Assembly: GCF_030936135.1 (NCBI RefSeq)
Contig: NC_082603.1
Span: 19,558,880-19,622,879 of the forward strand
Reading direction: 5' to 3'
DNA length: 64,000 nt
Source of the DNA: Gavia stellata
Taxonomy: Eukaryota > Chordata > Aves > Gaviiformes > Gaviidae
The stretch's first letter is position 1. Every line of letters starts with the position of its first letter. The translations under genes were made by a program, and so were the position numbers. Under the pieces are notes generated by a model. That model worked only from the letters and a program-made list of their open reading frames with translations. It was not told the DNA's origin and ran no database searches. This document shows, one piece after another, positions 22,983 through 36,284 of this stretch.

Positions 22983-25900
22983 GTGGGTTTTGGATCAAAT
23001 CCTTTGTGGAATGATTTAACACATTATGTTATGTTTATGAAACTTTTCATCTTAAAAATATACGAGAATCTGGATTATAATCTCAAGAGGAAAATGCAAT
23101 GTTTCTTAATAGTCCAGTATACATAGTGTCTAGGTTTGCAGACTTGCCATACTGCTTTAAAATAATGTCCCTGTATGAGCAGAGGAACCTTTGGTTCTCT
23201 TACAGCCCTTCTCTACTGTAAAGTGACTAATGGGAGCTGTGTCCAGCTTCTTTAAATTGAAAGATGTATGGGATTTGAAGAGGGCAAAAAAAAAAGAGGA
23301 TAAGGAGACTGGTGTTCTTGATCCCAGCTATTGCTTGGTCATTGACCTGCAGTGTAATGGCCAGGATAGTTCCGTTCAGTCCCTAAGAACAAAAGGCTGG
23401 TGCAGCTGTCAGGTCTGCTTCTGAAATGGCACGAACCTGACAGAAGCAGGACTGCTCAGCTCCATTCTGCAGTGGTGAGAACAGCTAGAAATATTGAGAA
23501 TGGTTTTGCACAGAGCCCATGCTGTGCTTCATCAGTTAGGCTAAGGCAAAACCTTTCCTTTATCTGTAGTAAATAAATACTTATCTTGCTTGAGGTATGT
23601 CAGCAAGGAAGAATTTTTATAGACCTTTTGAAAAGAATACGTGCTTTCAAATATGTTGTAATTTAAGAGTACTCTAGAATACATTGAAGACCAATCAATT
23701 ATCAGGAATGTAGAGATTTCAAGGAGAAGAGGAGATGCTGAAATTATTTTTAATGGCTAGGAGATAATTTCATGATATCAGTTATTTAGCTAACAGGGAA
23801 GTCTAGCAGGTTAAATTCAGCATAATATTAAAAAAGGTCTGCCTATAATATTTAAGAAAATCACTGATTACAGTGTTAGGTACAATATATTAAATATCAA
23901 GAAGCAAGTGTTTGAGATTTGCAGAGAATTAATAATTAGTAGTTCCTTAATATTGAGAGACTATTAGGGTAAGAGCTAAGACTGTAAATTGTACTGTTTC
24001 ATATATTGACAAAAGAATGCTTGCAATAATATTTCAGTACAATCCTTATGGGACTTGATATCTAAGACTTTTTCTTTGCTATATATATGAATCTTATAAA
24101 GAAAAGTTTGTCTCTGGAAAGTGCTCCAGTTATTTATATATATGTATGTGCATATAAATATACACACACAAAAAGCTGAAAAGCTTCAGAATAAAATCTA
24201 GTGAAATGTACTAAAAGGAATGGAGAAATAGGAAAGGGTCTCCAGTTGTGCTGTGGTTGTGTACCACAACCAGTAACAGTTGTGGTGGCAGCAGCAAGGC
24301 TTCCTGTCCTCACGTAAGGAGCAGATGCTTTTATTTGTTCAGGCAATATCCTTACAGTTTTGCCTCAGTGTGCATAAGATGTATGAGAGGCAGGATAATT
24401 TCTCTTGTCATTTATTGGGAAAATAAACTCAGAGTTATATTGCATTTCTGTCAGTGTGACTTCTGAGGAAAAAAAATCTATCAATTTATCAGTAATTTAC
24501 TCAAGAATGTAACTTAGTTTGTATTGTAAACATTGCATTAATAAAAGTTGGATCAAACAACAGAATTTAAATCCATAGGTTTTTTATCAGCCTGAATCAG
24601 ACCTAGATTTCACCATGTGGATAATCACACTTTTTGTGTAAGACTAATCCAATACCATGTTGTGGTCAGGGCTTTACATAGAAAAAGTTTTGAGACTAAC
24701 AATATTTACAATTTTAGTCATGCTGAATGTAGTAGAACAAATAGCATAGTGCTGGACGGGGTCTCAAGGTTATTCGACAAATCCCTTTACAGTAAACCAG
24801 AATTTGTTGTATATTCGTATGAACCAAGAGATTGTATATTATAAGTTGTTGGGTTTTTAACCTATTTGTGTTAGTTTACCCACTTCCATTTTCTGCTTGT
24901 GCTTGCTAGTAAATATGAACAATTTGCTGCTATAGCACAATTCAATGTACATCTTGATTATTATTTTATCTTTTCTTACTTCTGTGACACTTTTTGAAGA
25001 AATTTAATACAAATAATACTTGAGATTTGGAGCTAGCCTGTAAAGTATTGGCTTGAATTATAGGAGTGATTATGATACAGTTTTCATACATTTTTCATAT
25101 ATGGGTTTGAATGCAGGCTTTCCATACTCTGTGTGTGAATAGAAATATTGGATTGTTCTAATATTATGGTTATATGGTTGAGTGCTAAATTATAGCATCA
25201 CTTCTAATATTCTTTTGAATGCTGTTTCAGAAGGTGGAAAATTTTTATACTGTTAACACTGCTTGGAAATGTATATTTTGGATTTGCTGGGTTTTTTTAT
25301 TTTTTTTAAACTTGTAGTGAGTAACTTCCCTTGAAGACTAGCCAGTAGAAAGTTAGTGTTGGGAGAAATGACCATGAATATTATCTTAACAGATTATATT
25401 CAGAATCATCACATTTTGGATTGACTTGTGTTTTAATGGGTGTCTGTAATTGAGCTTAAGATTTTACTCTTACATAAAAATTAACAATCTAATTTATAGT
25501 AGCTTCTTGCTAAAGTAGTATTTTTGTGATATGCGTGCAGAATGGAAAAACTGAATGCTGCCTTTTGCTATATTTTTTCCCTTTCCCTAGTTTTTTTCAG
25601 CTTAGCATAGAAATCTTCTAATGAAAATTTGATAGCTGAGAGTAAATGGATGTTGAAAGTGTTAAGTGTTTTTTCTACCCTCTTGCTTGAATTTTTTTAA
25701 TCTTACTTTAAAAACCTGCATCTAGATGTAAGATGTCTGACTTGCTGATTAACAACCTTGTATGTTGCTAAGTTCCAGAGCAGTGGTGCTCTGGGTTTTG
25801 CTAGTGCTGTGACTACATGCTTGAACATCCTCAAAGTACACAAATCTTTTTTTTCTGAACCGTGATTCCAGCCCATGACCTAACTTGTTCATTACATGAG

Positions 25901-27080
25901 TGGATATTTGTTCCCATCATGTGACTCAACTTGTTGGTAGTCTGTGCTACAAACAGACTTGCAAAGTATTAGAATTCCAGGACAGACTTCAGGATTTTAA
26001 GTTAATTATCCTTCTAAGTATGTGGCAAGTGTTAGAAATAGAGAAAGCAAGATTTAGTTTATTGCATGACTTGCACCTGAGTTTTAAATAAGAATTTCAA
26101 ATTGAACGTAAGGGGATAGTATATGTATCTGAGAATTTTTATGTATCATTGCTACTTTGCACAAATGATCTGTGAAATATGCCCAGCCCTGAAAATACTT
26201 TGTGTTGCATAGCATCAGTGCAACCTCAAATGAGATGTTTACAGATTTCAACTGTTTCATATCCTTGAAAGATGTTTATTAATCCTGGTCTTGTTATTGG
26301 TCCAGTAGACTGTGAATTGACATTGTAGAAATTAGCTGTGAGGTACTCTTGTTACCCAGTATTTGTCTTGCTCTTAACTTCTGCTGACACCTGTCCAGTG
26401 AAATATTTTAATTACTTCATAATTGTACTGTGGGTAAAATAAAAAAATATTTTGGTTATTTTCTCATCTAGATATTTTGTATTCATTTTCAGACTAATTC
26501 AGAAGCTAGCTTAAACAGTATTGCTTTAGACAGCTGCAAGTTTTAAGCTTCAGTCTGTCAGATGCAGAGTACTGCTGGTGTGTAAAAACGTAGAAGGATG
26601 AAATGGAGGTGAAGCTAACTGTGCGTGAAATTGTAGTAGCAGGAGAGATTGTCCATATTTTGCAGTAGCTGAAAATAGCTGCGCTCCATCTGCTGCTTCA
26701 CTTATGCTGTGTGATCATTTCAGACATAGCTATAAGCATGTTCCATTAATTGTATATTATAATCTTAGATTTATCTCAACAATATATGCATGTCAAAATG
26801 CAAATTGATTTTAAGAATCAACTGTGATGAAATTTGCATTACATTGAATTTCACAGTTGCACTGTGCAGGATTGCTACAACCCTTAAAAGTAATCAATAT
26901 TTCTAGACAGAGCTTTGAAATACATTTTGCTTATTAAGATGTGTTGAACTTCAGCATTTTAAATTTCTATTGTCAAGTATTTGTCATGTAATGTTACAGT
27001 GTTTGGTGAATTTAGATAACATGACATCAGGTGTAAGCAAAAGTTGGCCGGGAAATTTGAGACATGAAAATGATGGTTAT

Positions 27081-27648
27081 TGTGGTTTAACCCCAGCTGG
27101 CAACTAAGAACCACATAGCTGCTTGCTCATTCACCCCCCTGCCCTGGTGGGATGGGGAGGGAATCAGAAAAGTAAAAGTGAGAAAGCTCGTGGGTTGAGA
27201 TCAGAACAGTTTTTAATAAAGAAAAAAAAATATAATAAAAAGTGTAATGAAAAGGAAAATAACAAAAAAGAAATAAAACTCAAGAAAGACAAGCAATGCA
27301 AACAAAAACAGTTGCTCACCACCCTCTGACTGATGCCCAGCCTGTTTCCCAGCCAGCTTTCCCCCTAGTTTATATACTGAGCATGACATCATATGGTATG
27401 GAGTATCCATTTGGTCAGTTGGGGTCAGCTGTCCCGGCTGTGTCCCCTCCCAACTTCTTTTGCACCCCCATGCTACTCGCTGGTGGGGTGGTGTGAGAAG
27501 CAGAAAAGGCCTTGACTCTGTGTAAACACTGCTCAGCAGTAACTAAAACATCTCTGTGTTATCAACACTTTTCAGCACAAATCGAAAACACAGCCCCATA
27601 CTAGCTACTATGAAGAAAACTAACTCTATCCTAGTCAAAGCCAGCACA
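27081..27648 (-). mobile_element. Solo LTR of an avian endogenous retrovirus
   Basis: The 568-bp block starts TGTGGTTTAACCCCAG and ends CCAGCACA (TG...CA ends on the plus strand). I recognise it as a dispersed LTR of bird genomes, inserted in reverse relative to SELENOF. Read on the minus strand, it has a TATATAAA box (complement of 27369-27376) followed further on by an ATTAAA-type poly(A) signal. This is the expected order for an LTR with U3 near 27648 and R/U5 towards 27081. No gag, pol or env sequence adjoins it, so it is a solo LTR left by recombination. The hexamer ATGGTT lies at 27073-27078 and again directly after the element at 27649-27654, which may be the target duplication, offset by two bases on the left. 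I cannot name the subfamily. Confidence 0.88.
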
Positions 27649-30600
27649 ATGGTTTAGATGGCAGGTTGTCATGGGTAACATCACAAGTGTCTATCATATA
27701 TTATTTCTAAGTAGTTTATGATTCTACTGTAAAACAAGGCAAACATGATACAGAAGTCTATATGCTTACTTTTAAAGTTACATAGGCATGGGTAATAACT
27801 GCTCCACTATACAAATTTAAGCAAAAACATCTAAAATCCTGATATATTTAGCAACTTTCTTGTGCACATATTCAGGGTTGTCAAAATATGGTAAGCTGTC
27901 AAAGCATGGTTTAATAATTTGTTGGAGTATTTGTCCTCTGCATTGCTAAGATAATGAGAAATTCAGGATTATTTTTCACCAAACTTGTACTAGATGTTAA
28001 CAATATAAGTGACTAAAATATTTCAGAAACTTGAAATGAATTATTGTGCTGTAAGAGGGGAGGTTTCCAACTTGACGTTCTTCCCGCACCAGTAAATATA
28101 AAAGTTTCCTTTCATTTTGACATGAAAGTATTGTGAAATACTAACCTGAAATGAATGTGGGCAGCTTAAACTCTGGCTATTACTTTTTCAAAGAATGTTA
28201 AAGCCCACCTTAAGGTTGCTTTACACTCAGATCCTCATTCTACACCCTACCTGAACCTAAAATGATTTTCAGTATTTATGACTGCTGTTTGAAAGTTAAT
28301 GCAACTCTAGGGACATAACTCCATTAGCTGTAGACAAACAGAACGGATGAGATTTAGAGAATAGTGGTATTTAGTGACCTTTAAGTATTGTGTTTTCCCA
28401 ACATCTTGGAAAATGCTGAAAGCAGCTGGAGAGAAAATCCTGAGAATGCATACTAAAACACTCTGGAAAATGGGGGAAAAGTCAAAGCACAGCAGAGGAA
28501 CCTTTCCTAGAGTTTTATTATGCATTTCCACTGGCCAGCCGGGTAGCATGTCTTCATTGCAGTTAAGCAACGTGGCAGCTAGGCACTTTGCAGACCTGTT
28601 CCCTAGTTGTTACATTGTAACTGGTGCTCTACTTAACCAGGTACTTGGACACTTCTGTAGGAAGATCATACTATGTTTTCACTGCATCAAGCTGAGATTC
28701 TTTGCCTTGCAAGTCCTTGATACTTGAAATTGTGGGAAGTCATTTTAAGACATGAATGATTCAGCCTGTTTCAACACTGCAAAGCCACAGAAATTCTAGT
28801 CTGCTGAAAGTGAAGCCTGGGATCTGACCCCTTCTTCCACATCAGCCACATGCTTCTGCATAGTATCACACAATTTGAGAGGCTTTTGTGGGTGAAAAAT
28901 ACGGAGGTGAGGGACGATACACAAAAAAGAGTGAATTATACCTATTTAGCCCATGTAATAAGTAGCTGCTAACGTTCAGCTTGGTCTATTCTGAAGAAAA
29001 GATGACTCTTAATTTCACTGAAAGGTAAAAAAATACGCCTATACAAATTCAGTTTTCTGTAGCCTACCTTATCTGTCACTCACAATAAAATTGTCACACA
29101 GGCCTTTAAACATTATAGGGTAAGAGATGAGCATGTATGCAGAAACTGTTCCTCAGAACAGGTTATTTTAATCCTAATGGATAATACTTATATTCTCCTT
29201 ATTATGTAGCTTGACCATAACTTAAAACCAATTCTTTGAGTGGCGTTAGTGTTAGACCCCTACTGGAAATGAAATAAATACTTAGTGTGATATTAGTAAT
29301 AAACATGTCCACTGTAATTATGACTGTGTGCTACTTTTATTAAACAAAATCAAATTGAAAGCTCTCTTAAAACTCTGCTTTTTTACACATACAGACCTTT
29401 TAAATGTGCTGTTATGAATTACAGGGAGGAATAAGGTGACATTCTTGTTCAGACTTACTTTTCAAAACTCAAAATAGTTTACAAAACTCTCAATAATTGC
29501 TGAAACTAGAATAACTTGAAATGCTTTTCATGCTTTAGGCTGCTCTTGTGTGACCCTATTTAGTTTCATTTTTCAGGTTTTTTTTCTTTTCATGTCACTA
29601 AAGTGCTACACTCAAAAATTTCTGTTGGCTGTCTGCTTGTTCTGCTAGAGGCTTTTAATATGAATAGTTCCAATGAAGCAGTCTCATCTCTTGGTTTTTA
29701 ACTCAATGGGTAAAAATAGAGAGCTACTTAGAACTCATTGACATCTCAGTGGTGTAACGTAAGTGTAAGTCATACCAATACTTGTATAAATGAATTGGAA
29801 TTTTAGTTTACTTGTAGCTGTTTCTCAAAAACCCCACCTTTTTCTGTCTTCTGGTGTGTTCTATAAAATCCTTTGTCTGCTTTGTAAAAAATAAAATTGT
29901 GCTTTTACTTAGCTGTACTCCTTATTTCTAACATGCTACCTAAAAATGGTTCACGTTTATTTTTACCAAGTGTGACTTTCAAAAATAGTGTAATTCAATG
30001 ACAGCATATTTTATTTAACACAAGTACATAATCGGAACTCTGTAATTAAGGCTAATATGTCAAATGATCTCCCTTCAAAGTTTACTTTTAACTAAAGTGT
30101 CCCATACAGTTCACAGAGGAATAATTTTATGGAGAATATTGATAGGGAAGTTGAGGAATTGAGAGGATTGTGTTCTCTCTAACTGAGGAAGTCTCTTACC
30201 AGATTACTGTTGCTTCAGAATACTATTCACAGCCATTCCTTGTACTAAAAATGTGCTGAAGTGGGTGTCCTTCTCAAGAACCTTACCAGGTGCACTCTTT
30301 CCCTTCCTTCTGTACATGATGTTACCAGCAATGAAAATTAATGTTGACGAACAGTATTCCTTGCTAAGGAAGGTGCAGCTAGCTAGTCAATGCCTAAGAC
30401 TGAAATTTACCATCTTTTGTTTGGGTCAGATTCACCAAAGGTTCATCTCTGTCAGATAAACTAAGATAAAATACTTTATCTGTCTGTAGTAGGGCAAGCC
30501 TTACCTATAGAAGACCTCTTTCTAGTCTTATCAGTGAAAAAGAAAATTTTAGGGAAATTATAAATGTGAATTCGCTAAATGTGAGTTAAAGTTGTTGATG

Positions 30601-33600
30601 TGCATTTGTGCTGGCAAATGGAACAGATTAAGCAAATTAAGTCTGAGCTCCTTCATCTGGATACACATCTGGATAAAATACTGGGGTTTGACTTTACATT
30701 TGTTGAAATAACTTCAAAAAGTACAGTCAAATAAATAGTTGATGAGTTCTGTTCTCAGTGTTTTCTTTGCAACTCTTCTAAGATGCTTTCTTTTTTTAAT
30801 AAAAGCACAGATTCTGGAGAATAAAAGATATGTTCAGGGGTTCTACTTCTAGGGTTAAGCAGATGGTTAGATAGCAGAGTTAATTGGACAATACATTCCA
30901 AAATTGGAACTTAAACTGTTAACTTTATCTCTACTTTTTAGTTTACACAATTCTGTTCACTAGGTCCAAGTGAGAGCCTGTACATAGGAGCCCTTTCTCT
31001 GCCACCCTTCTCCTCCTCTATTTCACTCTGCCCCCCACCCCCACTCAAATAAATTGGGCGTTCACACTACCTAATCCATTCTACAGCTTCAGAGGTCTAA
31101 AGTTGATGGTTGCTCAGCTTCTGCATTTTCTCTTTCACCCTTGTGCCAGATCTCTTGTTCACATGACCTTACACCAAACCATTTAAGAGAGCAAAGTTAA
31201 CAAAAAATAGTCTGCCAGGAGAAGTTGTTTTGGAGCTTTTTGGTGGTTGTTGGATTTAAAGAGCAAAAATGTTTAAATAATGCTGCAAGGAGGAGATTGT
31301 TTAATGCCAAAAATAAAACGCTTAGATGGATGACACATTTTCCGTCTGCTAAAGATTGTAATAGTAATGCATAACTATGTTATGTACATACAGAATAAAA
31401 AAGTTGAATCTCCTACTCGGAGCAGAACTCAAAGTTCTGAAGATCTCTAAGGGTACAGATTCTACAACCTTTCTTCGTAAATTGTTTCAGTGCTTAAACA
31501 CCCTCATTGTGACTTTTTTTTTCACCCTTATATTCAGTTGGAATTTCCTTCCCTGCAAATAAATGAGCGCTTAGATTCTGCTTCAGCTTTGTTCAGAGGA
31601 ATTTGCCTGTAATACATAGCAGTAATCACAGGAATAGCACTAATTCAGATAACTGTTTTTTGACTGTTTGGCTCTTTGTTTCCAAACTTACTTAGAGTTA
31701 GGCATCTCCCTTCACAGGATAATGAGTTGTGAATGGGAGCAGTTTCTTTGTTGCTAAATTTACTAATGACATCAGTTCTGAATGATGTGTGTGTGTAGCA
31801 ATGTGTAGCAATGACTTTATGGGCTTTCTGCATTACAGAACAGTAATTCATAATGTTCCTGGCAGTGAGGCCTTCTGACTGCTCTCTGTTAACCCACAGA
31901 TTCTTGCTCATTTTCTGTCTCCAGGAAAGGGGAAGACTAGAGTGATTTTGAAAACTTCTAACTGTCCATACAAATACACTGCATTCTCTCCCCTGTGGAA
32001 GAGAAAATATTTTATAGATTACATCTCAGTGTGTATTCTTTATTTTAACTATCTAGTTTGCTAGTAAAAGTACCAAGTGAGTTAGTAGTTATGAGAGTTT
32101 AGGAAAGAGCAGAAGAAACTTGCACCAAAATCTCTTTTCTTTGTGGCTTCATTTCTCAGAAGAACAAATATCAATTATTAACTTGTTTTGCTTCCTGGGT
32201 AGGTGGGACACACTAAAAATTAATTTGCATGCCTTTCAAAAAAGAGATCATGCACCCTAATCTAAAACAATACCAGTTTGCAACAATACCAAGCAACTTT
32301 GGCCAATAAGAATAATACCTGTATTTTTCCTGACTTTTATTTGAAGTAAAACAATAGCATGACTTGATAGGGGAGGAGGAGGTTTCTTTGGCAGATCTGC
32401 TTATAGAGTAATATGAAATCAACATTACAGTGAATTTCATGAAACAAAAAATTGTTTGCATTGGAAAGAGATTAGTTGTTGGTAAATATTTAGTGGAAGA
32501 TTGTCTTGTACCTGAGGCAAGTGAAAATTCCAGACTTCTAGCAGTAGTCGTAAGTTGTGTTTTACTGATTGTTCTCAGAGCTTAACTTTATTTTTTTTAA
32601 ATTGTTTGATATTAGGAGAGGAAAATATGCAGATATCGGAGAGAATCCAGATAGCATAAGATAGCTATTTACCATGGCATGGCTTTATCTTAACAGCCTG
32701 TTTCATTGCATGTTTTAAGACATGATGGTACTATAATTTTTTTCAGCTGATTGCAAACAGCTGTACAAATCTAGTTTGAGTGACACTTTGTAACCTGTGC
32801 AGGGTCAGGCTTAGTCAGTAGTTAGAAGAAACCAGTGTGCAAAGTATGGGTGCTATAGAAGTAAAATTAGGGATAAATTATTGTATTTTACAAAATTTCT
32901 TTTGTCACCTTTGATCTAACACCATTTTATTATGACCAAGGAGCAATCTCTGTTAAGTACCAATTTTTCGTTTCAGTTTGGTCTGAATTCCTGTTTGGTT
33001 GTAAACACTAACAGTTATATAGCAGCTTCATAGCAGGAATGTAGTTTTTCTTCTGGAGTTTCCCCTGTGAGTAATTGTGATAACAATACCGTATCTATTT
33101 ATAAGTGAAGCAGCGCTGGAATTTTGCCTTGCAGGAATTACTTCAAATCCCTTCATAAAAACAGGATAATTGTTTTATTTCCTAAGTTAAGGTTCCTTGT
33201 TTTTAATTGCTGGAACAATTATTTTTACAATACATATTTTTATCTAACACTATTCTTATGTAAATGGTGATTTATTCTGTTATAATTACCGCTTTCCTTC
33301 ATCATTAAAGCAGACATGACTGATAGTGTGGTTTTCCTCCTCTCAGTTGTGAAAAGCCATCTTCATTACATCAGTGTGAACTATTACAAGACATTCAGGT
33401 GCTTACAAAAACCTTTTGAAAGAAATTTAACTCAAGTTCATGCTTTGTAAAAGATAAGGGAAAAGTTCAGATTTTGTCACAATAGCCTTAGAAAGCTGTA
33501 CTATTAGAATGCTTTTTAAAAAGCTAGGTTATTTTAATAGATGCAGACGTGAATCAGCCTGGAAATCATAACAGGACTTGTTTTTTATGTTAAAATGGAC

Positions 33601-35909
33601 ACTAGTAATAGTTTAGAGTCTTTATTTCATCACTTGTAGTACTAAACTCACTTTCATGAACATTAAAGCAAGTGAAGCATTATTTTAAAATGAACTAACT
33701 TATGAGTTAAGCATTGTGTAATGAACTGACTTGTCATGTTTCTATGCCTCCACACTGAGTGATACGTGTCATTCTTAGTAATACATGAACACAGTAAATG
33801 CCTTTATAAGGAAGTTTGGAGGACATCTGCTGTGGACATGATGGGATGGTACCAGCAGTAGATACTAACAAGTACGCTTTTGTTGTAGGCTAAGTGATGC
33901 AAATAAACCTGTGTTTCTTGCAAGACACCTTTGTTTAGAGTTATAAATTAAGCCGATTGATTTTTCTTTTTTTTCTTGTCTAGCCATCTAGACAGCAGCT
34001 GTTTGTCCCAGCATGGATCTGGACTTTTTTGTACCAGCACAGTTGGGCTTCAATTATGGCAGAGTTATAAGCTCAAAATATAGACATCAATGATTGAGCT
34101 GTTTTCTTTGTTAAACTTTACTTCTATCAGATACTGGCTAGGGGTTACAAACTGGGCGTAGTTTGTACTTATAAGATGTCTTACGTATTTTAGATTCCTA
34201 CAGTGATCTTGTTCCTTAGAAATCCTTGTTTGAAAGGAAGAAATAAACTGGAAGAATTATTTGCAGTAATGAGAATTGAAAAATGCTCATTTTACCGTTG
34301 TCCTAAATTTGGGTGTACTTAGTTCTTTATACACATATATAAAATAATTAGTTAACTAGATAGAAAAAGGGTATTTATTCCTTTGTCTCCTTCTTTATAC
34401 TCACTTGATAGAAAAATGCAGATAACTGTCAGTATCAGAGAACCAGTGTAAATGTTCAGTGTATTAGTGAGTGTGCAAACTAATATCTAAATCTAGGATT
34501 GCTCATGTAATTGTTGTTGAATGTTTTTTAAAGAATAATAAATAGAAACAAGGTAAGTGAAGTTTATAATCTCACTATTCCATGTTTCCTCCCTCTTTGT
34601 AACTATTTCATGTTTTAAGTCCAGAGGAACTTTAATTATGCAAGCTAGTATCTGAGCTGTTTATCAGTGCCTTTTTTAATTAAAATCTTTATTTGGACGG
34701 TGAAAAAAAGCTTTAAAAATTCTGGTATTTTTGATCTCTTGAGTATTGTTTCATAGCAGGTCTGGGTTTTAACAGTCAAATCTTAGTTTTTATCTTAAAT
34801 CTAATGTCTAGCTGAAAATATAAATGTAGTTAAGCAAATTTCTGAGATGCTGTTATGAACAGATAATGCAGTGTAACATTTTTAGTTCTGTTTCCTGTGG
34901 AAGTAATGATTACTCATTAGTTCATATCAGGAAAGAAGTTGTAATCTCCCTGCAAATCATTAGAGTATTTCTTATGTTCTAATTCATAGTATTTAGGCAA
35001 ATATTGAGTTGGAATTCAGAAGATTCATATTCTGAAATGAAGCTGTATTCCTGGCTGTCCATAATGTCTGTATAGATAGGTGATGAAGTGTCAATAAAAT
35101 TGTCGTTCAGATTTCTGTTGTATTGTATGTGGTTTGCTTTTATGACTTGTCACTCCTTTTTCAGAGGGATTACTAATTAAATTTCATAGTGAAATCTTGG
35201 GTTTTTGTTTATAGAAGGTTATGAATTGAATTAAAAATTTTTAACAAGCTTATTCTGTCAGCTTCTCTGTAAACAGTGGGGTTTCAGGGTTAGAAGGACG
35301 TGATTTGGCGTACAGTACTGACAACAATGTGTAAGACTAAAATGCCTAGCTTTACACTGTGAAGTTCTATTTTAGTAGCCAGAAAAGTCTGTTGTTAATT
35401 TATATTTAAGATTCTATAGCAAACTATAGAATCAATTGCATGTTGCCAAAAAAAACCCAAAAAGTTTAAAAATATGTGACAGTATACAAGATCAATAGGT
35501 TTTTTTATTTAGATACTACAAAAAATTGAAATTAACTTATACTTTGCTTCAAGAACATTGAATCTGAGTATCTTGCATAGCTGACAGAAGTGATTGACAT
35601 CTAAGTGCAAGCATCAATGTTAGCCTAGCTTGTATATATTACTTCAGCTAAGGCCTATTAATGTGATCTGTCCTCTTTCTGCAATCACAATTAACTACAA
35701 TGAACTACTTATAGTTAGCCCAAATGAGAAGTCTAAAGTCATTGCCTTATCTTTATTATAAACAGTATTTCACTGTCCAAGTTAGGTTTAAAATGAAAAC
35801 TAAAATGTCACTTAATGAGACTTTCTTAGCATCTTTGAGGAGGAAGACACAAAGTTTTACTATTACTAGTCCATAATTCCAATTGTAACATGTACAATCG
35901 CATTTTTGT

Positions 35910-35926
35910 AAAAAAAAAAAAAAAAA
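35910..35926 (+). repeat. A17 homopolymer
   Basis: Poly(A) run about 300 bp upstream of SELENOF exon 3. No retroposon body is recognised upstream of it. Confidence 0.7.
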
Positions 35927-36220
35927 TGCTTTGCTTCCAGAAAAGTATGTCTCAAATTATCTTCTTTTTCCTGTTTTTACATTTTTAATATAATGAATGG
36001 AAATGATCATGTGTCTTGAGTAAACAGTCAGTTGTTGCATAAATCAGAGACAGGTCTGGAATTGTGGTTCTTTTTAGGATCTTATTTGTCTGTAGTTACT
36101 ACTATCAACACAATAGCATATTGTCTCCTCAAAGAAAAATAGTTCAACAGATAACACACCATAGGTAAACTAGTAATTTAGATTTTTGATGTGATTAACA
36201 GCTTCTGTTTATTATTACAG

Positions 36221-36284
36221 CTTTATGCAGGAGCTGTCCTAGAGGTATGTGGATGAAAATTGGGAAGGTTCCCTCAAGTCCAGG
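36221..36284 (+). CDS. SELENOF: SELENOF exon 3: Cys-Gly-Sec redox site with in-frame UGA
   Basis: The exon is 64 bases, 21 codons plus one base: LYAGAVLEVCG, Sec, KLGRFPQVQ, then G. The TGA at 36254-36256 is the selenocysteine codon (residue 91), forming the CGU motif that acts as the thioredoxin-like redox centre. Flanking residues match the conserved family block LEVCGUKLGRFPQVQ. The acceptor is TTATTACAG and the donor GTAAGT. The phase-1 end joins to exon 4 to make GCT (Ala). Reading the UGA as stop would give an implausible 90-residue protein and leave two perfectly conserved downstream exons unexplained. Confidence 0.97.
36254..36256 (+). other. SELENOF: Selenocysteine codon (UGA recoded)
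   Basis: This in-frame TGA lies between GGA and AAA in the CGU motif. It is recoded to Sec by SECIS-dependent machinery (SBP2, EEFSEC, tRNA-Sec). The matching SECIS candidate lies in the 3' UTR at 48314-48382. Confidence 0.96.
36260..36277 (+). promoter_or_regulatory. Stem-loop directly downstream of the Sec UGA (SRE-like)
   Basis: TTGGGA and TCCCTCAA can pair around the loop AGGT, starting three bases after the UGA. Such hairpins (selenocysteine redefinition elements) aid UGA readthrough in some selenoprotein mRNAs. The stem may simply reflect the conserved codons, so function is inferred. Confidence 0.35.

Larger units (their letters stand above)
22983..36220 (+). other. SELENOF: SELENOF intron 2 (13.2 kb)
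   Basis: This is the largest intron, from donor GTGGGT to acceptor CTGTTTATTATTACAG. It contains an antisense solo LTR (27081-27648), an inverted pair of POU octamers (26797-26840), overlapping inverted repeats near 23406-23449, and an A17 run at 35910-35926. The rest is unremarkable AT-rich sequence. No extra exon is supported. Confidence 0.88.
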
